64,000 bases of DNA from Sinimarinibacterium arenosum. Lineage in GTDB: Bacteria > Pseudomonadota > Gammaproteobacteria > Nevskiales > Nevskiaceae. The notes under the pieces are model-generated. The model was not told the DNA's origin and did not search any database. It was given only the letters and a program-made list of their open reading frames with translations. The stretch lies in contig NZ_SUKF01000006.1 in assembly GCF_005047655.1 (NCBI RefSeq), forward strand, positions 1 through 64,000. The letters are read 5' to 3'. Below are positions 1-9,193 of the stretch, in pieces (the first letter of the stretch is position 1; each line of letters opens with the position of its first letter). A program made the position numbers and the translations under genes.

Positions 1-1
1 C

Positions 2-118
2 AAGGCCGATCTGTTCAACTACATCGAGCGATTCCACAACCCCAGAATGCGGCGTAGAGTCGCCAAGCAGGATCAGAAGTTTTCAGCTCTTTCCAACCCG
101 TCCGAGATCACGGGGTAG
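2..118 (+). mobile_element. IS3-family transposase, C-terminal fragment at window edge
   Basis: An open frame enters from the left edge and encodes 38 residues before a TAG stop. It contains the motif LFNYIERFHNPR, which matches the C-terminal part of the DDE integrase core of IS3-family OrfB transposases. The usual 'RRH...P' continuation is replaced by an unrelated Lys/Gln-rich tail. The N-terminal part lies outside the window, so intactness cannot be judged. A short hairpin (arms CGGGG/CCCCG, 111-125) overlaps the stop. No clear terminal inverted repeat could be recognised downstream. Confidence 0.6.
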
Positions 119-510
119 AACCCCGCCCAGGAACTGGATGGAAGAGTGATGCACTCGCCCTTTCCTGATAAGGCATTCCTTGACGCATCACCCATGACGA
201 AAACTGCACCTACCACCCAGCCGACAGACAACAGCTGAGCGATGCCATGGCCCATGGAGACTTCAATCTTCGCAGAAGGTAAATGGGGGGCGTCACACCA
301 CTGGAACAAGTCAAAGCGGCATTCGATGAAAGCAGGACAGATGTTCATTGTCGGATCGCTGTTGCGATACCGCTCACCCTCGCGCTATCAGTCCGAGAAC
401 AGCGTACGCAACACCTCGTGAAGCTCCAAAGGAGATCAAGATGTTCTGCGTGTGCGAACACGCCCTGCAAAGCCGGCCCGATCTCGATACGACGCGTCGT
501 GTCCTTTCGC
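119..510. other. Intergenic region with no supported gene
   Basis: This 392-base stretch lies between the transposase tail and the convergent sulfotransferase gene. Open frames exist on both strands, but none has a credible ribosome binding site together with a recognisable product. It may hold the right end of the IS element and decayed flanking DNA, but no defined repeat was seen. Confidence 0.5.
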
Positions 511-2304
511 TCATGCCTGCACCTCGTCGCCAAGGGCCTCGACCAGCGGCGCGATCCAGCGTTCGTAGCGCTTCCAGCGAGCGACAGACTTTGAGTACAT
601 CGGCTGTCGGACCTGCCAACGGCTCGGCGTCAGCACGGCCCGATCCTGCTCGTGGAAGCGCAGACACGCGTCGTTCCATGGGAGGCCGATCGCGTCGATC
701 AACGCCCGCGCTCGGGATTCCGGATCAGCGACCAGATCTTCGTAAACACATTCGTGGAGACGCCCCGGCAACAAGGTCTGCCAGTGCCGCATCAGTCGCA
801 GATGCTGTCGATAGAAGCGCCCGAGATCGGCGAGATCGTTCGCCCAGCGCTGCTCGAGCGCAAAGTTCTCCGCGTAAATTGATACGCAGATGTCGCGCGG
901 ATCACGGCGGCACCACACGATGCGCGCGTTCGGAAACATCAGCGCGATAAGTCCGACGTGATAGAAGTTCAGCGGCGCCTTGTCGACGCAGCGACGGCTC
1001 GCTGACGAATCACGCCGGCGCAGCGCTGCCAGGTAGTCGGCGGCCGCGGCCTTGAGCTCGGTTGCGCCGACCGCAGACAGTGCCTCCGGCCAGCGTTGGA
1101 TTGAGCCAGCACGTGTCGGCATGCCGCGCGCAAGACGCGAGATGTCCTTGAGCTCCCCGTAGCCAACGGCGTCCGGATGTGCAGCGATGATCTGCTCAAC
1201 CAGCGACGTGCCACTGCGCGGCATGCCCAGAACGAACACCGGCCGCTCGTCCGGATCGCCGAGTCCGGACAGGCTGGCAATCCGCTCTGGAGTGTAGGCG
1301 CCAATGGTGCGGTCGATACGATCCATCAGCAGCGCGTGGTCATAGGGTCCGACCTGTGCTCGCCGCGCGGCATTGGCGAGCTGCCAGATGGCGAATGCAT
1401 CCTCGGTATCGCCCCTGGCATCGAGCGCCTTGCCCAGTCCGAATCCGACGTTTGCCCGGTCCGGCGGTGGCCGTCGGGAATCCGTAACGATGGATCGTGC
1501 GCGCGTGATCAGCGCGTCCTCGGCCTTGCCCTGGATCAGCGTCAACAGCGCCTCAAGCGCCAGCGGCCAGTCCGGTCGCAGAGCCAGCACCTGACGGAAC
1601 GCCGCTTCGGCTTCCACGCGATCGCCAAGGTCCTCAAGCAGCTGCGCGCGCCCCATGTGCATCTCGGGCGAGTCGGGTACGGCTTCACAGCCGCGCCTGT
1701 AAGTCGCAAGAGATTGCGCCAGCTGGCCGCGAGCGAACTGCAGTTCCGCCAGCCCCTGGTAGCTGTCTGCCGCCTGCGGCTGCAATCCGATGATGCGCAG
1801 CCACATCGCTTCGGCCGCATCCTCGTCACCGCTGTTCGCCAGCATGCGAGCATAAGCTACCAGCGTCGGCACACGCCCCGGCTTTAGCGCCAGCGAACGC
1901 TCGAACGCCGCACTCGCCCGCGCTGGCTGGCCCAGATCCCCCAGCAGCTTGCCGAGGTTGTGCCAAACGTCGGCGTCGTCAGGACGCATCTCGGCGACTT
2001 TCTCCCACTCTGGCAGCGCGTCTGCAAGCCTGCCCGCCATCAACAGCATCAGCGCGAGGTCGGCGCGCGCATCCGGGTGCTGAGGGTCGATCGTGACCGC
2101 CTGGCGCAGAAACTCGACGGAAGAAGACGGCTGGCCCGCACGCCAGCTCACCGCTGCCAGGCCGCGATAGGCGTCGACGCTGCATGCCGGCTGGAGGCAG
2201 AGCGCCATAAACTCGCGCCGCGCCACGTCCAGCCGCCCGGCTCCGAGTTCGTCAAAGGCCTTCTGCAGGCGCTCGCGATGCTCAATCACGCTGGTCTCAC
2301 TCAT
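511..2304 (-). CDS. TPR-repeat sulfotransferase family protein
   Basis: 597 residues. The N-terminal ~270 residues are a series of tetratricopeptide repeats (for example DADVWHNLGKLLGDLGQPAR). A sulfotransferase domain starts near residue 355 with the PAPS 5'-phosphosulfate-binding motif VFVLGMPRSGTSLVEQII, and CRRDPRDICVSIY further on fits the 3'-phosphate-binding segment. It would transfer sulfate from PAPS to an unknown acceptor, with the TPRs presenting a protein or peptide. The start is supported by GAGGAG upstream of the ATG. It lies 15 bases downstream of the methyltransferase gene on the same strand, so the two are probably co-transcribed. The substrate is unknown. Confidence 0.85.
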   Translation of the reverse strand: MSETSVIEHRERLQKAFDELGAGRLDVARREFMALCLQPACSVDAYRGLAAVSWRAGQPSSSVEFLRQAVTIDPQHPDARADLALMLLMAGRLADALPEWEKVAEMRPDDADVWHNLGKLLGDLGQPARASAAFERSLALKPGRVPTLVAYARMLANSGDEDAAEAMWLRIIGLQPQAADSYQGLAELQFARGQLAQSLATYRRGCEAVPDSPEMHMGRAQLLEDLGDRVEAEAAFRQVLALRPDWPLALEALLTLIQGKAEDALITRARSIVTDSRRPPPDRANVGFGLGKALDARGDTEDAFAIWQLANAARRAQVGPYDHALLMDRIDRTIGAYTPERIASLSGLGDPDERPVFVLGMPRSGTSLVEQIIAAHPDAVGYGELKDISRLARGMPTRAGSIQRWPEALSAVGATELKAAAADYLAALRRRDSSASRRCVDKAPLNFYHVGLIALMFPNARIVWCRRDPRDICVSIYAENFALEQRWANDLADLGRFYRQHLRLMRHWQTLLPGRLHECVYEDLVADPESRARALIDAIGLPWNDACLRFHEQDRAVLTPSRWQVRQPMYSKSVARWKRYERWIAPLVEALGDEVQA

Positions 2305-2319
2305 CTCGTTACTGCTCCT

Positions 2320-3309
2320 CTAGCGTCGGCGCGCACAAAGGCGCCAGCCTACTAAATGGCCGTGCTCGATGACTTCGCCAATTTCGATATCGGCAAAACC
2401 CATCGAGCGCAGCCGTTGCGCCCACCCCTCAAGAGCATCGTCGTCCAGCGCATGGGCGGCCAGCTCCGCGACTCTGAGGCGATTGCCCTGAACACTGCAC
2501 ATCAGCTCGTCGAGCGCTGAGGCACTCTCAGATTCGCCGCGAGTCTCCGCCACGGACAGAATCCGCATCACCTTCTCAGCGGTCTCGTGCAGCACATCGC
2601 CAAACCCGAGTTCAACCGCCCGCTCGCCCAGAGCCGCAAACACCGCGTTGAATTCGGTACGCATGCGCAGTGCTTTGCCCCCCTGGCGCGCCTCACTACC
2701 CCCAGCGAGCAGTGGCAGCATCCGTTTCGCGTGATCGAGCGGCCCACCGGACGCCAGCAGCCAGTCACAGTGTGCGTGCTCCACCTGCGCTAGCCGGAAT
2801 AAGTGCGAGCCACGATGATGCATGATCGCTGCGATCGTCGCGGACGGCGCCGCCACGCGCGCCAATTCCCGCCACACTGGCTCGGACGCGAAGTATTCCA
2901 GCGCAAACTGGCTGAACAGCCAATTGATCTCGCCATCGGCAACCGGCAGCGCAGCTGCCGACGTGTTCGGGTGCACCTGCACACGTGTGCGCAAGTCCGG
3001 CTGCAGTAGGTCAAGCCATCCCGCGTCGAGCCGAGCAAGGTCGACGCCATCGATTCGTGCCGGCCAGCACTTGCGATCGGCATCGTTCAGCAGGCGGATC
3101 AGCGAGCCGTTGCCGCAGCCCAGCTCCAGTACACGTTCCTTTGCATTAATCGCGAGAAACTGCGCGCGCCAGAACGCCTGAGTCGCCGTCCCGTAGTGAT
3201 CGTCGAAAGAACCTGTACACGAGTGGCGCGCACCACTCGCCCAGTACCGAGTCCATGCCTGCGCACGCGCGGAGGCGTCCTGCACGCACCCTGCTTCCTG
3301 CTCACGCAT
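2320..3309 (-). CDS. Class I SAM-dependent methyltransferase
   Basis: 329 residues. Motif I (VLELGCGNGSLIRLL, about residues 60-75) is the glycine-rich SAM-binding loop of class I methyltransferases. IDGVDLA follows as the acidic strand-2 motif, and INWLFSQFALEYF fits motif IV/post-motif. The C-terminal half is not recognisable and probably defines the substrate. The gene sits directly upstream of the TPR-sulfotransferase and downstream of the TonB receptor terminator, which suggests a two-gene transcript. The methyl acceptor cannot be told from sequence. Confidence 0.8.
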   Translation of the reverse strand: MREQEAGCVQDASARAQAWTRYWASGARHSCTGSFDDHYGTATQAFWRAQFLAINAKERVLELGCGNGSLIRLLNDADRKCWPARIDGVDLARLDAGWLDLLQPDLRTRVQVHPNTSAAALPVADGEINWLFSQFALEYFASEPVWRELARVAAPSATIAAIMHHRGSHLFRLAQVEHAHCDWLLASGGPLDHAKRMLPLLAGGSEARQGGKALRMRTEFNAVFAALGERAVELGFGDVLHETAEKVMRILSVAETRGESESASALDELMCSVQGNRLRVAELAAHALDDDALEGWAQRLRSMGFADIEIGEVIEHGHLVGWRLCARRR

Positions 3310-3348
3310 GGGAACCCTGGAAATCCGTCTGAATGAACTGACCGCCTG

Positions 3349-3380
3349 AAAAAAGAGGGGCCCCCGCAGGGGCCCCCGTC
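3349..3380 (-). terminator. Rho-independent terminator after the TonB receptor gene
   Basis: Read on the minus strand, a GC-only stem (GGGGGCCCC / GGGGCCCC with a TGCG-type loop) is followed at once by TCTTTTTT. It lies 18 bases past the receptor stop codon and before the methyltransferase gene, so it should separate or attenuate expression of the two downstream genes. Confidence 0.9.
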
Positions 3381-3397
3381 AAACCAACTCCCCGCAA

Positions 3398-6091
3398 TCA
3401 GAACCGCTGGGTGTAGCGGATGTATGGCTGCCGACCGTACTGATCGTAGAGGTAATAGTTGAAATTGCGGCCGTTCGGGTCCGCACCCGCCGATCGCGCA
3501 TCCGGCTCCTTATCAAAGGCGTTGATTGCACCAACCGTGAGCATGCCATTCCAAGGCGTTGAATACGTCAGCTGGAAGTCATGCGTCACATAGGTCGGAG
3601 TCTTGCCGGTGCGTTCGCCGTTCGAGTCCACCGTCTCGGCTTGATCGCCGATGATGTTGAAGTTCCAGCCCACCGAGAAGTCGGAAATCTTCCACTCGGT
3701 CGTACCTTGCGCACGAGTGTCCGGAATACCCGGATCGCCAACCAGGTCACGCCCGTTGTTCTGGGTGTAATCCAGCAGGTAGACATAACGCAGCTGCGAA
3801 GTGATGTTGCCGAGGTTGCCGAGGTTGTAACGGAAATTCGCCTCCAGATCGAGGCCACTGGTTTCGAGCGTGCCATTGTTCGCAAAGCCGAAGATGAAAT
3901 CGGTGATGCGACCGGTCGGACCGCGCGTGATGACGAAGGCCGACGGCACCGGATCACCCACGCGAATCGCGTCAAGAATCTCCTGCGGCGTGAACTGATC
4001 GATGACGCCATCGATCTTGATGTTGTAGTAGTCCAGCGAGAAGTCGAACCACTTGGCCACATCGTAGGCGAAGCCCACCGAGTACTGCGTAGAATCCTCA
4101 GCGTCCAGATCCGGATTGGAAATCGACGTGGCATTGATCTGCACCGACTGAACGTCGCCATCTGCATTGAAGCAGGTATTCCGCGTCGCGTCCCAGATAT
4201 ATCCGCCGATTTCGCAACTCGGCTGGTCGTTGGTGATGGACTCAGCTGAGAAAGCCGGCTTCGCGCTCAGAATGTCCAGAGTCGGCGCGCGGAAGCCCTC
4301 ACTCCAGGACGCCCGAAGCGTTAACGGCGCGATTGGCTGATAACGCACACTCAGCTTTGGCGAAGTAGCCGTGCCGAAATCGGAGTAGTTGTCGTAGCGA
4401 AGTGCGGCAGTGAACTCCAAGTTGTCGAGTACGGGGAACAGCGCCTCGCCGAAGTAAGCGCGCACACGCCGTTCCAGGCCGGACGAGTTGCCGGCCGAGC
4501 CGCCGATCTGGCCAGCCTCCGACGCCGCGTCGTAGAGGTCCGAGTAATCCTCCTCACGGTATTCCCAGCCCAACAGGAGCCTGGCATCGCCACCCGGCAG
4601 CGCAAACATCGAACGCTGCACATCGGCGAAGGCTTCGCGTGTTACCCATGTCGACTCACGCGCAGTGGTGGCCTTGAATGCCGCCGCGGCATCGGGCGTC
4701 GCGTTCGGATCGCGGAAGTCGTAGCTGCCATCGTCGAGGCCCGCTTGCGCGGTCGGCCGCAGCAGGAAGAAGCGTCCGAACTCGTAGTACTTGTACTCGT
4801 TGTAGCGCGCACCGATGGTCGCGTCGGCGAAACCAAAGAGGCTGCCCGAGAAGACACCGCTAATGTCATAGACATTGGCGTCAGTGCTCGTATCGCGGGT
4901 TCCGATCGAGGCGAATCGATGGTAGAGGTAGGTCGCGTAAAGTTCTTCGTCCGGGATGCCGACCTGACCGTTATTGGCGCCAAATAGAGGAACGATGTCC
5001 TCGTTCTGATAGAACGGATTGTCAGCCGGGATCGTCAGTGCAGTGTCGTTCAGCGGCGGTGCATAGCGCCCGAATGACTTCGCACGATTGATGCTGGCAT
5101 TGACCGTCACGCCCCAGGTATCGGAAATCTCATAGGTGCCCTTGGCAAACAAGCCCTGATTCGCAGTCCCGGCTTCGTCAGCAGACACTAGCGTGAAATC
5201 GTAGCCGCACAGACCTGAAGGGGTGATGTAGTAGGCGGGATCCGTATTCGGACAGCCACCCGGCACGGCCGCGTACACGTATTCGTCGCCGGAAGCCGCA
5301 TCGGTCGGATCGAACACACCGTCACGATTGGCATCGCGCAGAATGATGAGGTTGTTCGAGAAGAAGCTCGCACCCGGAGTGTTGTACAGGCTGTCACGCG
5401 CGAAGATGATGTCGCGCGTGAAGTAGGACGCACCCATCACCAGGTTGCCCTTCTCGCCGTTGATGCCGATCGTGATCGAGCTCTGCTCGACGTCACCGCC
5501 CGTCCGCGCAGTCGTCTGCTTCTGGCCGCTGATCTCTACGCCCTGAAAATCCTTGCGCGTAATGATATTGATGACGCCGCCAATGGCGTCGGCGCCGTAG
5601 ATAGCCGAGGCGCCGTCCTTCAGCACTTCGATGCGCTCGACGGCAGCGATCGGCACAGCATTGAGATCCTGCGCCGTCGGCGCGAATGGCGCTTTCGGTG
5701 CACGACGTCCGTCGATCAGCACCAGCGTACGCTCGGAGCCGAGGCCACGCAGATCAACCGCAACCAGCGACTGGGCAGAGCTGCCCGATTGCGCGCGAAA
5801 CGCACCGGCCGAGTTGAACACCGTGTTGCGCAACAGCTCGCCAACCGAGGTGAAGCCGCTGGCTTCGATGTCTGCGCGGTCGATGACGGAAACCGGAAGC
5901 GCCCCCTCGACGTTGGCTCGCGTCAAGCGCGAACCAGTGACCTCAATGGTGTCCAGCTTGGCGCTGTCCCCTTCCTTCGCTTCTTCCTGTGCAAACACAG
6001 CGCCAGACGAAAAGCTGCTCGCAACGACGGCCGCGATCGCGGTGCGGAGGAACACATCCCCTGACCGCTTGCGCTTCGACGAAATTTCCAT
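3398..6091 (-). CDS. TonB-dependent outer membrane receptor
   Basis: 897 residues from the ATG at 6091, chosen because GGGAG lies just upstream. An in-frame ATG at 6154 has no such site. The N-terminus MEISSKRKR plus a hydrophobic stretch ending in AVFAQ is a signal peptide. LDTIEVTGSRL is a TonB-box-like segment. The plug carries DLRGLGSERTLVLIDGRR and IEVLKDGASAIYGADAIGGV. A long beta-barrel with the NPDLDAEDSTQYSVGF motif follows, and the chain ends in aromatic Phe, as outer membrane barrels do. It should import a ligand across the outer membrane using TonB energy. The ligand is unknown; the class resembles receptors common in Xanthomonadales/Nevskiales. Confidence 0.93.
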   Translation of the reverse strand: MEISSKRKRSGDVFLRTAIAAVVASSFSSGAVFAQEEAKEGDSAKLDTIEVTGSRLTRANVEGALPVSVIDRADIEASGFTSVGELLRNTVFNSAGAFRAQSGSSAQSLVAVDLRGLGSERTLVLIDGRRAPKAPFAPTAQDLNAVPIAAVERIEVLKDGASAIYGADAIGGVINIITRKDFQGVEISGQKQTTARTGGDVEQSSITIGINGEKGNLVMGASYFTRDIIFARDSLYNTPGASFFSNNLIILRDANRDGVFDPTDAASGDEYVYAAVPGGCPNTDPAYYITPSGLCGYDFTLVSADEAGTANQGLFAKGTYEISDTWGVTVNASINRAKSFGRYAPPLNDTALTIPADNPFYQNEDIVPLFGANNGQVGIPDEELYATYLYHRFASIGTRDTSTDANVYDISGVFSGSLFGFADATIGARYNEYKYYEFGRFFLLRPTAQAGLDDGSYDFRDPNATPDAAAAFKATTARESTWVTREAFADVQRSMFALPGGDARLLLGWEYREEDYSDLYDAASEAGQIGGSAGNSSGLERRVRAYFGEALFPVLDNLEFTAALRYDNYSDFGTATSPKLSVRYQPIAPLTLRASWSEGFRAPTLDILSAKPAFSAESITNDQPSCEIGGYIWDATRNTCFNADGDVQSVQINATSISNPDLDAEDSTQYSVGFAYDVAKWFDFSLDYYNIKIDGVIDQFTPQEILDAIRVGDPVPSAFVITRGPTGRITDFIFGFANNGTLETSGLDLEANFRYNLGNLGNITSQLRYVYLLDYTQNNGRDLVGDPGIPDTRAQGTTEWKISDFSVGWNFNIIGDQAETVDSNGERTGKTPTYVTHDFQLTYSTPWNGMLTVGAINAFDKEPDARSAGADPNGRNFNYYLYDQYGRQPYIRYTQRF

Positions 6092-6211
6092 CAGTTCACT
6101 CCCATGAGAACTTAAATGGCCCGCCCGCACGAAACCGGAAGGATTCATGCGCACGGCATCCCTGAACTAAACGACTTTTCGAGCCTAGACCTCGCCTGCG
6201 AGCGACGTCAA

Positions 6212-6228
6212 CAATTTGTAACAAATTG
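6212..6228. promoter_or_regulatory. Perfect palindrome, candidate operator of the TonB receptor gene
   Basis: CAATTTGT-A-ACAAATTG is an 8-bp perfect inverted repeat around one base, about 120 bases upstream of the receptor start codon in otherwise non-coding DNA. The symmetry fits a dimeric repressor or activator site. No matching regulator gene lies beside it, so the cognate factor is unknown. Confidence 0.45.
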
Positions 6229-6606
6229 GGTGAAACCCCCTATCAGCATTTGTGCAGCGCAGCAGGAAAGGCTGCAGAAATGCCTGGGGAAAATACCCAT
6301 GTTTGTCAGCATTCGCTCTCACGTCTTCGACTAAGGTCGAATTGCTCAGATCATTAGTCTTGGGAGTGAAAAATCGAAAACATCAGCTCGACGCAAAGAA
6401 TAGGCATCTGCCAATCGGCATCAAGGCAGGCAGGGCCGATTGTGCTGCGACGTCATACCTGTCGACCGAGCAGGAGCAGGCGGATTCAGACAGCGAAAGT
6501 GTCTGAACGCGAAGTCATGGCGCAACCCAAGGTCTGTCCTTCCAGAACAGACGCCGCAGCTGGACGCCGGTCAGAATGATTCGTAGCGTTTGCCCCTTGC
6601 CGGGCA

Positions 6607-6642
6607 AGCATTGCAGTTGCAATCCATCGCAACTGCAATGCT
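6607..6642. repeat. Perfect 14-bp inverted repeat (hairpin)
   Basis: The arms AGCATTGCAGTTGC and GCAACTGCAATGCT are exact reverse complements separated by 8 bases. No T-tract follows on either strand, so it is not a standard intrinsic terminator. It lies about 100 bases past the 3' end of tRNA-Thr. It could be an RNA processing/stability hairpin, a protein binding site, or a dispersed genomic repeat. Confidence 0.7.
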
Positions 6643-6741
6643 AACCAGGGGCTGACAAAAAGCTCGGCCCAGCCTTGCGAGGTTTGACGCATTCGCGGGG
6701 GCAATCAAGCATGCACCGTCTCGGAAAGACGGAGGGTGATT

Positions 6742-6817
<76 letters not shown>

Positions 6818-6883
6818 GCGGCCGCGATTGTAGCCGACCCACAAGGAGATGGGGCAATGCCCGGACCACAACCCGTCTGACAG

Positions 6884-7138
6884 CTACGGCGACGTTGAAC
6901 GCTCGAGCCAGTCCAAGTATCTCATCGCCTGCTCTCGCGTGTCGCCACACATGGATACGCGGGGCTGCAGGTCTCCGCAGACTTTCGGGCGTCGGGGATC
7001 ACCGAACAGTTCGCATTGAAAATCGGCGTTCAGGTGGACACAGCGGATCCCGGCAGGCTTGCCTTCGGGCATGCCCGGCATTGGGGACGAAATCGAGGGC
7101 GCGATGCAGCAGGCACCGCATCCCGACCGGCAAATCAC
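6884..7138 (-). CDS. YkgJ-family cysteine cluster protein
   Basis: 84 residues. The N-terminal CRSGCGACC, the internal C (GIRCVHL), CELFGDPRRPKVC and a final C (SMCG) make the cysteine array of the YkgJ/UPF0153 family, thought to bind a metal (Zn or Fe-S). The length is typical of the short members. The function in cells is unknown. It is divergent from the TesB gene. Confidence 0.85.
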   Translation of the reverse strand: MICRSGCGACCIAPSISSPMPGMPEGKPAGIRCVHLNADFQCELFGDPRRPKVCGDLQPRVSMCGDTREQAMRYLDWLERSTSP

Positions 7139-7264
7139 AGGCCAGACTCCGAACGCGCGCAGAATCCTGCCGTGTCACGACAGCCGTGACCTGACCGCCC
7201 GGATTCGTTTAGCCTTGTGGGTCTTGCGCAGCCCATCCCCCCGGCTTTTGAGAATTTGATTGGC

Positions 7265-8179
7265 ATGAATCGTATTTTGAAGGATCTGGTCAGCCTGCTC
7301 GACCTCGAGACGCTCGAGGTCAATCTGTTTCGCGGCCAATCCCGTGATTTGGGAGGCAAAAGCGTTTTCGGCGGACAGGTCATCGGTCAAGCCCTGGTTG
7401 CTGCCGGTCGCACGGTCGAGAAAGCGTGCCCGCATTCGCTGCACGCATATTTTCTGCGACCGGGAGACATGAATCACCCGATCGTCTACGAGGTCGACCG
7501 TGTTCGTGACGGCCGCACCTTCACCACCCGCCGGATCCAGGCAGTTCAGCACGGCCATCCGATTCTGACCATGATTGTCTCGTTCCAGCGCGCCGAGGCG
7601 GGTCTGGAACATCAGCCTCAGATGCCGGAGGTTACGCCGCCGGAAAAGCTGGCGAGCTCGCGCGATCTGCACGATGAATGGCTGCATGCCGCCCCCGACG
7701 CACCAGATCGAATCTTCCACGCATTGACGCGCGAGATGGCAATCGAGTTCAAGCCGGTCGACCCGTGGAACCCGCTAGCCCCGACAGTGCGCCCCCCACA
7801 GCAGAACATCTGGTTCCGCGCTGCCGGCAAACTGCCGGATGACCCTGGCCTGCATCGCTGCGTCCTGGCCTACGCCTCAGACTTCAATCTGCTGTCGACA
7901 GCCCTGCGTCCCCATGGAAAATCCTGGTTTGCGGACGACATGAAGGTTGCCAGCATTGACCACGCCTTGTGGTTCCATCGTGATCTGCGTGTGGACGACT
8001 GGCTGCTCTACAGCATGGACTCCCCCACGTCGCAAGGTGGGCGCGGCTTGTCCCGCGGGCAGATATTTGACCGCTCAGGGCGTCTGGTCGCCAGTGTGGC
8101 GCAGGAAAGCCTGATGCGCTGCGTCGACATGACACTACCGGCCTCCGGTGACACCCCTTCCGATTCAGACGACCACTAA
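7265..8179 (+). CDS. tesB: Acyl-CoA thioesterase II (TesB-like)
   Basis: 304 residues starting with MNRILKDLVSLLDLE at 7265; an ATG at 7217 would add 16 non-conserved residues. It has the TesB double hot-dog pattern: FRGQSRDLGGKSVFGGQVIGQAL and SLHAYFLRPGDMNHPIVYEV in the N-terminal half, and SIDHALWFHRDLRVDDWLLY plus GRGLSRGQIFD and VASVAQESLMR in the C-terminal half. The last segment supplies the Asp, Thr/Ser and Gln of the family's active site. It hydrolyses medium/long acyl-CoA to free acid and CoA in the cytoplasm. The next gene starts 5 bases after its stop, so the two are likely co-transcribed. Confidence 0.92.
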   Translation: MNRILKDLVSLLDLETLEVNLFRGQSRDLGGKSVFGGQVIGQALVAAGRTVEKACPHSLHAYFLRPGDMNHPIVYEVDRVRDGRTFTTRRIQAVQHGHPILTMIVSFQRAEAGLEHQPQMPEVTPPEKLASSRDLHDEWLHAAPDAPDRIFHALTREMAIEFKPVDPWNPLAPTVRPPQQNIWFRAAGKLPDDPGLHRCVLAYASDFNLLSTALRPHGKSWFADDMKVASIDHALWFHRDLRVDDWLLYSMDSPTSQGGRGLSRGQIFDRSGRLVASVAQESLMRCVDMTLPASGDTPSDSDDH

Positions 8180-8184
8180 TCCCC

Positions 8185-9126
8185 ATGCGCAGACTGCTTT
8201 CTGTTGCCCTTGTCCTGACGCTGCTGGTGGGCGGCGGCTTTACTGCATTTGACCACCTTGCGCCTCAGGAAAGCGCCCAGCTCGCGGCGGAGCTGGAGCA
8301 CGCCCTATCCAAGCTGGAACGCAAGAGCGTCATGGTTGATGGCCTTGAGGTCGTCTATCTGGAGGGCGGCAGCGGCGAGCCCTTGGTGCTGATTCACGGC
8401 TTTGGCGCCGACAAGGACAACTTCACTCGCGTCGCTCGCGGACTGACCTCGCATTACCGCGTCATCATTCCGGATCTTCCTGGATTTGGCGAAAGCAGCC
8501 GTCCGGTTGCCTCAAGCTTTCACATTCCTGACCAAAGCGAACGTGTGCACCGCTTCGTTGCCGCGCTGGGCATTAACACCGCCCACTTCGGCGGCAGTTC
8601 GATGGGAGGCTGGATCATCGCCGACTATGCCGCTCGCTATCCGTTGCAGACCCTCAGTCTTTGGCTGCTGGCACCCGGCGGTGTTCGTGGCGCTGACCCC
8701 AGCCCGATGCAGAAAGCCTATACCGTCACTGGCGTGTCGCCACTGATTGCGCAGTCTCCGGACGACTTCGAGCGCATCATCAATCTGGTCATGGCCGATC
8801 CGCCGTACATGCCGTACAGCATCAAGCGCGTACTCGGTGTTCGAGCGGCCCAGGACGCCAAACTGCATACCGAAATCTTTGAACAGATCGTCAAGGACGA
8901 ACCCCTGGAGCAAATCGCCACGCACATCACTGCGCCGTCACTGATCGTCTGGGGCCAGCAGGATCAGGTACTGGACGTCAGCGGCGCCTACATCCTGCAG
9001 CGAGCACTCAAGGACTCACAGCTGATCGTGATGCCCGATACCGGTCACCTGCCGATGCTGGAAAAACCCAAGCAGGCCGCCGCCGACTACCTGGACTTTC
9101 GAACGTCGCTTGCTGCCACTCCTTAA
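8185..9126 (+). CDS. Alpha/beta hydrolase with N-terminal membrane anchor/signal (lipase-like)
   Basis: 313 residues. An N-terminal hydrophobic segment (LLSVALVLTLLVGGGFTAF) is a signal peptide or anchor. PLVLIHGFGADKDNF is the oxyanion-hole region, GGSSMGG the nucleophile elbow with catalytic Ser, VWGQQDQVLD carries the acid, and DTGHLPMLE the His. The arrangement resembles cell-associated lipases/esterases of the Moraxella lip3/Pseudomonas lipase group. It follows tesB closely, which suggests a shared role in releasing fatty acids from esters or thioesters. The natural substrate cannot be told. Confidence 0.85.
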   Translation: MRRLLSVALVLTLLVGGGFTAFDHLAPQESAQLAAELEHALSKLERKSVMVDGLEVVYLEGGSGEPLVLIHGFGADKDNFTRVARGLTSHYRVIIPDLPGFGESSRPVASSFHIPDQSERVHRFVAALGINTAHFGGSSMGGWIIADYAARYPLQTLSLWLLAPGGVRGADPSPMQKAYTVTGVSPLIAQSPDDFERIINLVMADPPYMPYSIKRVLGVRAAQDAKLHTEIFEQIVKDEPLEQIATHITAPSLIVWGQQDQVLDVSGAYILQRALKDSQLIVMPDTGHLPMLEKPKQAAADYLDFRTSLAATP

Positions 9127-9193
9127 CCTGCTTGAGACGCCGCCCTATGCGCGGCTCTGAAGCTGGCTGTGCGCTGTGCTGCCGGATTGCCTG

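Larger units (their letters stand above)
6092..6741. other. 650-base intergenic region upstream of the TonB receptor
   Basis: No convincing gene is present on either strand. The stretch is less GC-rich than the neighbouring genes. It holds a 17-base palindrome close to the receptor gene and a perfect 14-bp hairpin nearer the tRNA (both listed separately). The promoter of the receptor gene must lie here. Confidence 0.6.

Noticed and set aside
73-348. 91-codon minus-strand frame beside the transposase fragment
   Set aside because: It overlaps the transposase tail in antisense, has no credible start signal, and no recognisable product.
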